Both the position numbers and the translations under genes were made by a program. This document shows, in pieces, positions 1 to 8,239 of a stretch of 12,723 nt of DNA. The DNA comes from JAZRUY01 sp045598845 (GTDB lineage Bacteria; Verrucomicrobiota; Lentisphaeria; Victivallales; Victivallaceae): contig JAZRUY010000007.1 of NCBI GenBank assembly GCA_045598845.1, positions 1 to 12,723 of the forward strand, read 5' to 3'. The first letter of the stretch is position 1. The number at the start of each line of letters is the position of its first letter. A model generated the notes under the pieces. It worked only from the letters and a program-made list of their open reading frames with translations, made no database searches and was not told where the DNA came from.

Positions 1-1032
1 GGACGAAACCGGAATCTGACGGGATTCAGCCGCCGCCGCGGCAATCCGCCCCGGCTCCGGCGATGACGCGCTTCCGTCCGCTTTCTCCTTAACAAGCGGA
101 ACGGCGGACGATCTAACCGCGGAAGATGAACAACCTCGCAGACACAGCCAGACAGAACAGGAAAGAAGGGCAACGAGCAGAAAAGAAAAAACAATCACCG
201 CAAAAGGATTTTTCCCGGACTCATGTTTTCCCAGCATACGGACCGATTTTTCAGCCGCGGCGGAAAAATCCGCGACGGTGCGGAAGCGAAAAGCGGGAGT
301 ATCAGAACAGGCCTTGATATACAGACTGCGTACCGGCCGGATTTCATCCAGCGGAATTTCCGCCGGTATAACTGAATATTCGGCCGGCGAACAACCTGTC
401 CAGGCGCAATACAGCGTTTTTCCCAGCGCATAAAGATCGCCGCGGCGCACCGCATCCGGAGTAAGATCGCTGCCGCCGCATTCCGGCGGCATAAACCCGG
501 GAGACCCGCTGGCGGGAACATTGTTTTCAGCAGGAGAAAGCAATCCGAAATCCGCCAGCATCGGTTCGCCCTTGCGGAAAATGATATTTTCAGGCTTGAT
601 ATCGCCGTGAGCCAATCCGGCGGCATGCAATATTTCAAGTCCGGTCAGCAGTTTCCGCAAAATCCGCAGCATATCATCCGCTGTAATGCGGCCGAAACGC
701 AGCATCCGGTTGGCGAGAGTGTCGGGCAGATATTCCGGCGCGGCGGCAAGATTATCGGCCGGGTCCATCAGATAATACAACCGCCCGTCAGGCAGTTTAC
801 CGGCGCCGTGAACCGCCACCAGACTGGCGCAGACGGGAATCCTGCGCAGCGCGGCGATACCGGCCAATTCGCGGTCGCCGCCGCAATCCACGACTTTCAA
901 CGCATAAGTTTCCCCGGTCACATCGCGGACCAGCAGAATTTCTCCGAACCCGCCCCGGCCGGCAACCGCAATCACAACATACCCGGAAATTTTATCACCG
1001 GGTGAAAACTCAGTATTTATTCCGGAGAACAT
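1..1032 (-). CDS. Hanks-type Ser/Thr protein kinase with one membrane helix (3' end cut by window)
   Basis: The frame starts with ATG at 1032 and stays open to base 1, giving 344 residues without a stop, so the C-terminus is missing. The kinase domain looks complete. It has a glycine-rich loop GRGGFGE (25-31), the ATP-anchoring Lys in ALKVV (K46), a likely helix-C Glu (E55), catalytic loop HGDIKPEN (142-149, catalytic D144), DFG (161-163), PPE in the place of APE (182-184) and a DLYALG segment (199-204). HGD replaces HRD, so it is a non-RD kinase. A hydrophobic stretch at about 276-298 should be a transmembrane helix, leaving an Ala/Ser/Pro-rich segment and the unseen C-terminus outside the cytoplasm. 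The ATG lies 3 bp after the sigma factor stop, which suggests translational coupling. The role is inferred: phosphorylation of cytoplasmic substrates in response to an external signal, possibly including the neighbouring sigma factor. Identification as a kinase is firm; substrate unknown. Confidence 0.93.
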   Translation of the reverse strand, partial: MFSGINTEFSPGDKISGYVVIAVAGRGGFGEILLVRDVTGETYALKVVDCGGDRELAGIAALRRIPVCASLVAVHGAGKLPDGRLYYLMDPADNLAAAPEYLPDTLANRMLRFGRITADDMLRILRKLLTGLEILHAAGLAHGDIKPENIIFRKGEPMLADFGLLSPAENNVPASGSPGFMPPECGGSDLTPDAVRRGDLYALGKTLYCAWTGCSPAEYSVIPAEIPLDEIRPVRSLYIKACSDTPAFRFRTVADFSAAAEKSVRMLGKHESGKNPFAVIVFSFLLVALLSCSVWLCLRGCSSSAVRSSAVPLVKEKADGSASSPEPGRIAAAAAESRQIPVSS

Positions 1033-1035
1033 TGT

Positions 1036-1611
1036 TCACAAACGCAATTCAGGATCATCTTTCCGCATCCGGTCGCCTATGGTTCTGAGATGCGACAGAC
1101 AACGGCTGCGCGCAGCGTATACCGAACCGACCGTCATATCCAAAGCCCGCGCGGCGGCAGCCGGAGAATAGCCGGAAAGTTCCGTTAACTGAAAGGCGTC
1201 AAAAGTGGCGGTTTCCACTTTGCGGCGCAGTTCATCCAGCATCAAAGCCAGAATGTACTTATCATACTCGCGGTTGAAACATTCCGCGAAACTGTCCTCG
1301 CCGAACAGCCGGTCATCGTATTCGCAGGTATCAGTTCTCTTTTTTACGATATCGCTGATCTTGTGTTTTATAATTCCGTACAGATAACCGCGGAAACAAC
1401 CGTTTTCCGGCCGGTAGCGCAGAATACCGTTTTCGCCCAGCGCCGCCAGCATGGTCTGCGACACCAGTTCATCGCTCTCGTCGCCGGAAAGCCTCATCGT
1501 GGCGGCCACCCCGCGCACGAAAGGTTCGTAACGGAGAAAGAACTCCTCCTGAGACACCGTATCCCCCTGCCGGAGTTTTTCCAGCAAAGACAAACTGGTG
1601 GTATAGGCCAT
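1036..1611 (-). CDS. ECF-like sigma-70 family RNA polymerase sigma factor
   Basis: 191 residues beginning MAYTTSLSLLEKL. Region 2 spans about residues 20-92. It includes a FFLRYEPFVRGVA helix, a DESDELVSQTMLAAL stretch matching the sigma-2 core-binding helix, and the FRGYLYGIIKHKISD segment typical of the -10 recognition part. Region 4 (about 118-180) ends in a helix-turn-helix with DMTVGSVYAARSRCLSHLR, a pattern common in PVC-group ECF factors. There is no region 1 or 3, as expected for ECF proteins. The open frame extends upstream to a TTG at 1680, but that codon lies inside the promoter -35 box. The ATG at 1611 has GGGAG at 1618-1622, six bases away, so I take 1611. No anti-sigma factor is adjacent; the kinase just downstream is the only candidate partner. 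Which promoters it reads cannot be told from this sequence. Confidence 0.92.
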   Translation of the reverse strand: MAYTTSLSLLEKLRQGDTVSQEEFFLRYEPFVRGVAATMRLSGDESDELVSQTMLAALGENGILRYRPENGCFRGYLYGIIKHKISDIVKKRTDTCEYDDRLFGEDSFAECFNREYDKYILALMLDELRRKVETATFDAFQLTELSGYSPAAAARALDMTVGSVYAARSRCLSHLRTIGDRMRKDDPELRL

Positions 1612-1651
1612 TTTATACTCCCGACAGCGAATCTGAGACTTGAAATGAATA

Positions 1652-1680
1652 AAGGTAATGCCGTTCCGGAGCGCTGTCAA
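1652..1680 (-). promoter_or_regulatory. Sigma-70-like promoter for the sigma factor/kinase unit
   Basis: On the minus strand TTGACA (1675-1680) is followed after exactly 17 bp by TACCTT (1652-1657). The -35 box matches the consensus perfectly and the -10 box in three of six positions. Transcription would begin near 1645, leaving a leader of about 35 bases that contains GGGAG at 1618-1622 before the ATG at 1611. The 102-bp gap between the addA stop and this start holds no visible poly-U terminator. Some read-through from the upstream repair genes is therefore possible. Confidence 0.6.
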
Positions 1681-1713
1681 GCAGACGGCGGAACGGCGGC
1701 GGCAATCCGACGG

Positions 1714-4700
1714 TTACGGTTTTACTTCAACCGCGGTACCGGAACTCCGCAACAGCAGCACCGAGGATATATCCGTATCACCGATGCCGGTCAGACAATG
1801 AAGCGCCCGGCGGTAAGCCGCCATCTGCCCGGCATAGGTTTCCGCCATCCGCCGTTCAAAATCCGCAATACTCTCGCCATCGCGGCGGCGGTTGGTCTTG
1901 AAATCGTAAATCACCGCCTTCCCTCCGTCAAAAACCACCCGGTCGAACTGCCCGGTCTGCCATTCGCCGCCGGATGCCAGTTCATAATTCTGCTCACGCC
2001 ATACTTCCGCCGACGGCGACGGCTTGACAAAAGCCGACCTCCACGGGGAATCAAGAATGCCGCGCTGACGCACGTCCGCCGGCGCCTCCGGCGCTATCCA
2101 CTCGATGCGGCTCAACGCCTCATGTTCATCCGTTCCCTGCTCCGCCGCAGAACCGTAAGCGGCATCGAAGATATTCACCGGCATTATTCCGCCGCCGGCA
2201 GGCGCGGTATGCGAAGCGGAAGCGGAAGGAGTTGAACGCCGCCATACCGAACGTGAAGCTGTGAAATTCCACTTTTCAGTTTTCGTTTTCTTCTCCTCCT
2301 GACAATTTCCCGGCGGCAGAAATTCCGGTTCGTTTCCAAGCCGGAAAACAACGTTATCCGGCAATCCGCAGTTTTTGCCCAGATTCATGCGCACGATATC
2401 ACGGAAAAACAAACCGGTTGATTCCTTTTCCGGCAACGGCAGTATAACCGCCAGAGATCTGCGCCCGCGGGTAAATGCCACATACCAGGCATGCATCGAT
2501 TCCAACAGCATTTTTCCGTTGCCGGCTTCCGCCTGTCCGATGAGAGGAGCAGACAGTTTCATGACATTTTTGGATGAGCCGTCAAAAACCCAGCCGTCAC
2601 CGCAAAATTTATCCGAACGCCCCTTGCAGATATTATTACCGGCCCGGCCGTCCTCTCGCACCGGTACCACCACATGGTCGAAAGTCAGTCCCTTGGAGCG
2701 GTGAATGCTGAGAATCCGGATAACAGCCGGGCTGTTGACGATTTCGCGGCCGGTAGTGTTCTCCACATAACGCCGGAATCCGTCAATTCCGGCATCGGCG
2801 GCAATACTCTCATATTCCACCGCGGCGCGCACCAGATCATCCAGACGCTTGACGGACAAGGTATCGAGTCCTGGACCGTTTTTATGAACCGCCTCAACAA
2901 TTCCGCGCAAAGTGCGGGCAAGTCCGCGACGGGCAAGCTGAACCGACAAATCTTCGGATATTTTCCGCAGTTTTTGCTCCGGATATATTCGACAGTCTCC
3001 GGCGCAATCCGGCAGCAGGCAGTCAGCCAGATGCAGCAACTCCACCGTCCAGCCGGAGAAAGTATCCTGCGGATGTCCGGCAAGGTGCAGCAACTGCAGC
3101 ACCGCAAAAACCAGCGGCACATCAGCCACATTGCTTTCACCTTCCCACACGGCTGGCAAACCGTTTTTACGCAGGTATTTAGCCATTCTTATCCCCTGGG
3201 TGTTAGTACGGACCAGCACCGCCACCGTTTCGTTTGACGAAACCTTCTCATGGGCCTGCCAAAGCGGTTGGAGATATTCAGCGGCGGACCCCATCAGCGC
3301 CGCATCGGTCGGGGAAATTCTCTCCATGTCATCCGTATCACCGGTATCACCGGAAACCGGAGCATTGATAACCTGCACGAAATCGCTGCCGTTTTCCGTT
3401 TGATCGCCGCTTTGATGTTCCATCCAGCCGGACTTCCATTTTTCCATAGCGAGATCCAATTGCGCCTTAGGGCAAATATCAAGCAGTTTAATGAAAAGTT
3501 TCTCATTACTGCTGAATCCGCCGAATACACGGTTGACCAGTTCGCAGGTGTTTTTACCGTAACGGTAGGATTTGACGAGATTCGCCTTTTTCCAGCCGCC
3601 GGCATCCCCGGCTTCGGCCGCGGCGAGCACGGCTTCGAAAGGCTTGTCGGACCCGCCGCGCCAGGCATAAATGGCCTGCTTGCCGTCACCGACCACCACC
3701 GCGCTTTTCTCATCATTCTGCCAGGCCTCGTTCAGCAGATTTTCCAGACATGCCCATTGAGATTCGCTGGTATCCTGAAATTCGTCCAGGGCCCAGTGAT
3801 TGAGTTCGGAGTCGATCCGGTATTCAAGATTGGTAAGATGTTCATCCAGACCGGACCGGCGGCCGGCGGCGATCACCCGCGGCAAATCAGCAAAGGTCAG
3901 TCTGCCCTCGGCGCGCACCTGACGCGAGTAAATATCCTCGAACTTGAATGCCAATTGCAGTTTGGCATGAATAACCGAAAGTTTCATACCGAAATACACC
4001 CCGAGCATCCGATGCACATCATGCGACACCGCCGCAGCCAACCCGGATGGCAACCGCAGAATTTCCTCCACCGGTCCGTTTTTGTTTTTTTTAATATGCG
4101 TGAACGAGTCGGCATCAGGATTTACCGCCAAGGCATTGATCAGCTCATATACCGTCGTGCTGCCGTCCAGCGGTGATTTATCGCCGGAATACTTCAAATA
4201 TTCATTGGCGAATTTCACTCCGATTTCCCGGAGAGATTTTCCGAATGATTCACATGCGGAATTTAATCCGCGGGAAATCACTTCGGATTCTTTTTCCCGG
4301 ACGCCGCCGTACAGCCAATTCTTCCAGTCGGCATCAGCGCGCACTCCCATCGATTTCGCCATGCTGTCAACCGTCCAGGAACGGCTTTCCGGGTGCTGCA
4401 ACGCAAACTCGCGCCAGCCCTCCCCCCCGTCAGCACTTTCCAGCCACAATGCCAGCATATTCCGGAACATCCGGCTGTTATCGCCGCCGCAGGCAGCCGC
4501 AATCAGCTCACGGACCTCCGCGTCATCGCCGTTCAGCATGGCGTCATAAACGGAAAGAATCAATTCCTTTTCATTCCTGCCGTCCAGCATTTCCACCGGT
4601 TTCATGAAGCCGCATTCCTTGGGAAATGTGCGTATCAACCGCAAAATAAACCCGTCCAGAGTGGAAATATTGCCGGCATACTGCCCGTCAATCACTTCGC

Positions 4701-5010
4701 GCAGCAGTTCCCTAAAATCATCGCGGGTAAGCGAGTCGTCTCCGAGCAAATTTCTTTCTTCGGCGCATTTATCTTCATTCGCCGCCGCCTTAAGCAAGCG
4801 TTCGAGCAGTTTATTGTAAATTTCCGCCATCGCAGCCCGGGAAAAAGTCAGCGCCATCATATCGCCAAGCAGATTACCGGCCGGTTTGACACCGCTGTCC
4901 GCGGCGGCACGGCGTTTCATCAGCATCAGCTGAATAAAACGGGTCGCCAGCGAAAAAGTTTTACCGGTACCGGCAGAAGCGCACATCACCAGATTTTTCA
5001 CAAATTCCAT
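1714..5010 (-). CDS. addA: AddA-type UvrD/RecB-family helicase-nuclease
   Basis: 1098 residues, close to the usual AddA size. This is an ATP-driven superfamily 1 DNA helicase fused to a RecB-type nuclease, expected to unwind and degrade broken ends with AddB to give a 3' tail for RecA. Helicase motifs in order: Walker A ASAGTGKT (11-18), LTFSRAAMAEI (motif Ia), DEFQDTS (Walker B, D409), GDGKQAIYAWRG (motif III, from about 441), KSYRYGKN (motif IV), SIHRSKGLTFDHVVV (motif V) and YVAFTRGRRS (motif VI, R848). The C-terminal PD-(D/E)XK site looks intact: H963 in GTDEHEALSRIEW, D1023 in GQFDRV, D1036/K1038 in DFKT, and Q1062/Y1066 in QMAAY. The frame reaches a TTG at 5043, but ATG 5010 has AAGGAG at 5023-5028 and puts Walker A at the normal distance from the N-terminus. 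It follows addB by 65 bp with no terminator, so the two are probably one operon. Confidence 0.9.
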   Translation of the reverse strand: MEFVKNLVMCASAGTGKTFSLATRFIQLMLMKRRAAADSGVKPAGNLLGDMMALTFSRAAMAEIYNKLLERLLKAAANEDKCAEERNLLGDDSLTRDDFRELLREVIDGQYAGNISTLDGFILRLIRTFPKECGFMKPVEMLDGRNEKELILSVYDAMLNGDDAEVRELIAAACGGDNSRMFRNMLALWLESADGGEGWREFALQHPESRSWTVDSMAKSMGVRADADWKNWLYGGVREKESEVISRGLNSACESFGKSLREIGVKFANEYLKYSGDKSPLDGSTTVYELINALAVNPDADSFTHIKKNKNGPVEEILRLPSGLAAAVSHDVHRMLGVYFGMKLSVIHAKLQLAFKFEDIYSRQVRAEGRLTFADLPRVIAAGRRSGLDEHLTNLEYRIDSELNHWALDEFQDTSESQWACLENLLNEAWQNDEKSAVVVGDGKQAIYAWRGGSDKPFEAVLAAAEAGDAGGWKKANLVKSYRYGKNTCELVNRVFGGFSSNEKLFIKLLDICPKAQLDLAMEKWKSGWMEHQSGDQTENGSDFVQVINAPVSGDTGDTDDMERISPTDAALMGSAAEYLQPLWQAHEKVSSNETVAVLVRTNTQGIRMAKYLRKNGLPAVWEGESNVADVPLVFAVLQLLHLAGHPQDTFSGWTVELLHLADCLLPDCAGDCRIYPEQKLRKISEDLSVQLARRGLARTLRGIVEAVHKNGPGLDTLSVKRLDDLVRAAVEYESIAADAGIDGFRRYVENTTGREIVNSPAVIRILSIHRSKGLTFDHVVVPVREDGRAGNNICKGRSDKFCGDGWVFDGSSKNVMKLSAPLIGQAEAGNGKMLLESMHAWYVAFTRGRRSLAVILPLPEKESTGLFFRDIVRMNLGKNCGLPDNVVFRLGNEPEFLPPGNCQEEKKTKTEKWNFTASRSVWRRSTPSASASHTAPAGGGIMPVNIFDAAYGSAAEQGTDEHEALSRIEWIAPEAPADVRQRGILDSPWRSAFVKPSPSAEVWREQNYELASGGEWQTGQFDRVVFDGGKAVIYDFKTNRRRDGESIADFERRMAETYAGQMAAYRRALHCLTGIGDTDISSVLLLRSSGTAVEVKP

Positions 5011-5075
5011 GGTAGATATTCTCTCCTTAAATGAATGTTGCAATTAAAGTATCAGGCTCTCTTCAGTTGAATGAA

Positions 5076-8060
5076 TTATTTTCCGGCATCTCCATGCGGC
5101 ACAGCATGAAAATCAGCCTGAACTTTTTCCAACCGCCGCAATTGGTCGTCAAGCCATTCCGCCGGCAATTCACGCTCATCACACCCGTTCATGAAAAGCG
5201 GAGCATGAACAAATTCCAGTTCACGAAGCATTCCTACCGGCCAGAACAATTTTTCAACGGTCATCTGCCGGGCGGCGATAGCGGCGGTTTTAACAGCGGC
5301 ATCATAAAAATCCCGCAGATAATCACCGCCCCAAGCCTTTATTTCGCCGGAATTTTTTCCCAGTACCAAATAGCAGGTGTCAACAATACGGCCGCCGAAA
5401 CGCTCCGGCTCAAGAAGTTCCAATGCTCTCCGGTACAGCGGCAACTGCACGCTGATAAAGCGCTTGTCGCCACGCGTCGGACAGACCACCGGCAAACCGC
5501 GGGTTTCGGCGAATTCCAGCGCGTCTCCGCCGCCGGCGAAAAGGTGAGTTATACTGCACTTATCCCAAGTTTTATAATCGATAATCCGATACTCCCAGCC
5601 GCCGTCCGCGGTTTTACGCCGGTCAATACGGTCAACCGAGCCGTGCAAAGTAAGGTCGAGCCCGTTAAACGGTTTAACCGTCCGTCCGTACATTTCACCC
5701 AATTTGTACTCGGCGCCGTAAATTTCCCAGCCGTCGGCAGCCCATCCTGCCTGCAATTCAGCACTGTCGGCCAGACGCCGTTTCATCGCCTCAAGCTGCA
5801 TCCGCAATCCGGCCGAGCAAGGGATATGCCGCCGAATCTCCGCTTCGGCGATCCGTTCCAGTGATGCCCTTATTTCCGCCGCTTCCGCTATTTGCTTCCC
5901 GCCTCCGGCGGTTTTTGCCATCTGTTCACCGGCGTAGGTTTCCAGCACTTTATGCACAAAAGTACCGATGTCATCAAATCCGAATTCCTGACGTTCCTCC
6001 ACCGGATTCATACCCAGAATGTAATTGAGATAGTAACAGAACGGACTTTTCAAATAGCTGTCTATCGCGGAGGCGCTGAGATGCTCCGGTATTGTCACGT
6101 TTTCCACAGACGGCAGTTTCAGTTTCCAGCCATCGGCGATATATCTCACATATCCCTTGGACGGTTCGGCGGCCCCGCCGAAAAGTTGCTCAGCCCTGCG
6201 GGGCAAATCTTTCGGAGAGCAAAGAAACAGCAACCGCGACGGGCGGTGAATATCACCGGCATCATCGGCGCCTGACACATATGCGGCGACATCACCGGGA
6301 TTTCTCGCCCGCAGCATCTCGCTCAGCAGAAAAGTATCGCGCGCCAGCCGCTGCTCATTGGAGCCCAGGCCGAGATGCCGGCGCAGCGATTCAGGCAGAA
6401 AATCATGCCCGGTAACAGTTTCCGGCACAGCCCCCTCATGCATTCCGGCCAGAATTATTCTGGAACGGGGAGTCCACACCAGTTCCAGCCAGCCGTCGGT
6501 ATGGCAATCACGGTCATCATCTTCAAGCTGATAACCGGTATTATCCATGGACCGGCGCAGCAGCAGTGCGAAAACATCCGCGGCGACAGCAGGCAATTTC
6601 GCCATCACTTCATCCAGTTCGCGCATAACAGTGCCCAGCATATCCGCGGCGGCGGCGAACTCGCGGTCCTCCGCAGTCCGGCTTCCGACCGTTCTGACGC
6701 TGAAAATCCATTTCAGAGCCGACCGCAAAAAAGAGCAGGCATCCGCAGAGCCGCCGGACAAATGCTCTTTAAGCACGGAGGAAACAAACCGCAGAGCGGA
6801 ATCACCGGCTCCGAATTCAGACGGTACCGCCGCAGGAATGTTACGGCGCTGATAATCGTCAGCCTGCGCCAACACCGCCGCGCGGTCCGTACCGGCGGGA
6901 GCATTTTCGAGTACCGCGTTCATCACATCGGAAGAACGCAGCAAGGCGGAAAAAACCTTCCACGGAACGGGAATGCCGCCGCGGACAGCTTCCCACCAGT
7001 CCAGAAGCAATCCGGACAGCCGCCCGAGCGATGACACCGACAGCCGGTAACGTTCAGGATTGCTCAGGACAATGCCGCGGTTAAGAAAAGCAGATTCAAG
7101 TTCGACATATATTCCGGCATCGGCAAGTCCCAGCGCCGGCGGCTCCAACCCTGATGCCGGAAGCGGAAAATTCTCAGCGGCCATCATTCCCAACTCGCGG
7201 TCGGTGTCAGCGACTATGATATCTTCATCACGCAACTTGCCGGACAAGTCGGGGCGTTTTTCCCCTGTCCATTGTTCAATCAACGGCCGTCCCCATGCAT
7301 CGAATTTATCCGCCTCCCCGCCGTCCGCATGCAACAGTACTTTTATTTCAATATCTTCGCTCCATTTTTCCAGCACATCATACACCGCCGGCAGCGCATC
7401 ACTGAGCGCCGGCAGCAATACGGTTTCAATTCCTTCCGGCGGAGGAGCCGCCTTTTCAGCCGCGGCATGAATCCGCTGCGCCGGATGGCTGATCCCGGCC
7501 GATTCCAGGCGTTTGAAAAAAGATTGTTCCAAAACCGCCAATTCATTCCAACGCTCCGCTTCATCCCCCGCGGCCTGCTCCAGCACTTCGCCTCCCTGTT
7601 CAGGGACTTCGCGCATCAATAAACCGCGGCGGCCGAGAATATTCCAAATGGAAGCCAACTGATCAAAAAATCCCAGCATGGCGGAACGGTTGCCGAAATC
7701 TGTACCGGCAGGGAAAAGATGCGTCATTTTTTTCAACTCACCGCTACAATCGGCTACGAACTCCAGCCAAAACGCCTGCAGCATCAGCGGTGAACCTTCA
7801 GGATTGAGATCTTCGGCCGGACACAGCAGATTTTTCGGTTGTACAATCAGCGGCGGAAGAACACCTCTCCCCTCGAAACGGTCCGCCAGTTCCAACCGCA
7901 GCCGCCGGCCGCTCTGCGCAGTCGGCACAACAACCATCAAATGAGAGAAAGAAACTGCTCCGGAGCGGCTGCGCGCATAATCCCCTTTCACCAGTTCATC
8001 GGTGAAAGCGGCGACCAGAGTACGGGACGGATCCAAAAACGCGGTTGACTTTTTTTTCAT
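5076..8060 (-). CDS. addB: AddB-type PD-(D/E)XK nuclease / inactive-helicase subunit
   Basis: 994 residues, the partner of the helicase-nuclease encoded next. The N-terminal half resembles the degenerate helicase fold of AddB: LMVVVPTAQSGRRLRLEL is where an ATP-binding loop would stand, but there is no GKT. The central GMHEGAVPE (from about 539), followed by LPESLRRHLGL, is a typical AddB signature. The C-terminal nuclease motifs are complete: H703 in GTFVHKVLE, D810 in GSVDRID, D828/K830 in DYKT, and Q872/Y876 in QLPLY. The Fe-S cluster of Bacillus-type AddB looks absent. One Cys (C675) lies in the SPFCYYLNY region, but no C-x2-C-x5-C triad follows the nuclease domain. The long frame begins at TTG 8084, but ATG 8060 has AAGGAG (8067-8072) six bases away and is preferred. 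Family membership is clear; the subunit name rests on domain layout plus gene order. Confidence 0.85.
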   Translation of the reverse strand: MKKKSTAFLDPSRTLVAAFTDELVKGDYARSRSGAVSFSHLMVVVPTAQSGRRLRLELADRFEGRGVLPPLIVQPKNLLCPAEDLNPEGSPLMLQAFWLEFVADCSGELKKMTHLFPAGTDFGNRSAMLGFFDQLASIWNILGRRGLLMREVPEQGGEVLEQAAGDEAERWNELAVLEQSFFKRLESAGISHPAQRIHAAAEKAAPPPEGIETVLLPALSDALPAVYDVLEKWSEDIEIKVLLHADGGEADKFDAWGRPLIEQWTGEKRPDLSGKLRDEDIIVADTDRELGMMAAENFPLPASGLEPPALGLADAGIYVELESAFLNRGIVLSNPERYRLSVSSLGRLSGLLLDWWEAVRGGIPVPWKVFSALLRSSDVMNAVLENAPAGTDRAAVLAQADDYQRRNIPAAVPSEFGAGDSALRFVSSVLKEHLSGGSADACSFLRSALKWIFSVRTVGSRTAEDREFAAAADMLGTVMRELDEVMAKLPAVAADVFALLLRRSMDNTGYQLEDDDRDCHTDGWLELVWTPRSRIILAGMHEGAVPETVTGHDFLPESLRRHLGLGSNEQRLARDTFLLSEMLRARNPGDVAAYVSGADDAGDIHRPSRLLFLCSPKDLPRRAEQLFGGAAEPSKGYVRYIADGWKLKLPSVENVTIPEHLSASAIDSYLKSPFCYYLNYILGMNPVEERQEFGFDDIGTFVHKVLETYAGEQMAKTAGGGKQIAEAAEIRASLERIAEAEIRRHIPCSAGLRMQLEAMKRRLADSAELQAGWAADGWEIYGAEYKLGEMYGRTVKPFNGLDLTLHGSVDRIDRRKTADGGWEYRIIDYKTWDKCSITHLFAGGGDALEFAETRGLPVVCPTRGDKRFISVQLPLYRRALELLEPERFGGRIVDTCYLVLGKNSGEIKAWGGDYLRDFYDAAVKTAAIAARQMTVEKLFWPVGMLRELEFVHAPLFMNGCDERELPAEWLDDQLRRLEKVQADFHAVPHGDAGK

Positions 8061-8106
8061 ATTCCGCTCCTTATTTTTTACCAAAATCAGTGAAAAACCT
8101 TTTTCC

Positions 8107-8161
8107 GCTGATGATCTTCTATCGGAATATATTCCGCAAACCGGGAAAAACTATCATCAGC
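8107..8161. promoter_or_regulatory. Nested inverted repeats upstream of addB, possible operator
   Basis: A perfect 14-bp palindrome, CGGAATATATTCCG (8123-8136), sits between two perfect 9-bp inverted arms, GCTGATGAT (8107-8115) and ATCATCAGC (8153-8161). The block lies about 46-100 bases in front of the addB ATG and after the terminator, where a promoter or operator would be expected. The centre of the palindrome reads TATATT on the minus strand and could serve as a -10 box, but I see no convincing -35 hexamer 17 bp upstream. It may be a repressor site or an mRNA hairpin. I do not recognise it as a standard LexA box. Confidence 0.4.
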
Positions 8162-8186
8162 AACCGCATTCATCCGTTTTTTCGCG

Positions 8187-8239
8187 AAAAAAAACGCCCG
8201 GCATCGGGACAAACCGAGTATGCCGGAACAAGCGTTTTT
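8187..8239 (-). terminator. Rho-independent terminator of the O-acylation cassette
   Basis: On the minus strand CCGGCAT (from 8226-8220) pairs perfectly with ATGCCGG (8204-8198). A short inner CGG/CCG pairing and a small loop lie between them, and a run of eight T (8194-8187) follows. An outer AAACGC/GCGTTT pairing, interrupted by a five-base bulge, lengthens the stem. It lies about 175 bases beyond the stop of the last AlgJ-like gene and before addB, separating the two transcription units. The opposite strand has a weaker T-run at 8235-8239, but no plus-strand gene needs it. Confidence 0.7.

Noticed and set aside
195..638. 147-codon minus-strand open frame
   Set aside because: It is out of frame with the kinase, whose catalytic loop, DFG and PPE motifs read through the same bases in another minus-strand frame.
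1363..2235. 290-codon plus-strand open frame opposite addA and the sigma factor
   Set aside because: It lies antisense to genes with clear motifs, its translation is rich in Arg, His and Pro with no recognisable domain, and it has no ribosome binding site. It is a by-product of GC-rich codons on the other strand.
3250..4176. 308-codon plus-strand open frame opposite the addA helicase domain
   Set aside because: It is antisense to Walker B and motif III of addA and has no domain of its own. The same holds for the other long plus-strand frames inside addA and addB.
1714..8060. Helicase-nuclease pair as a novel anti-phage system
   Set aside because: Both proteins have the full AddAB layout and usual sizes, and the neighbours are not defence genes, so housekeeping break repair is the simpler reading.
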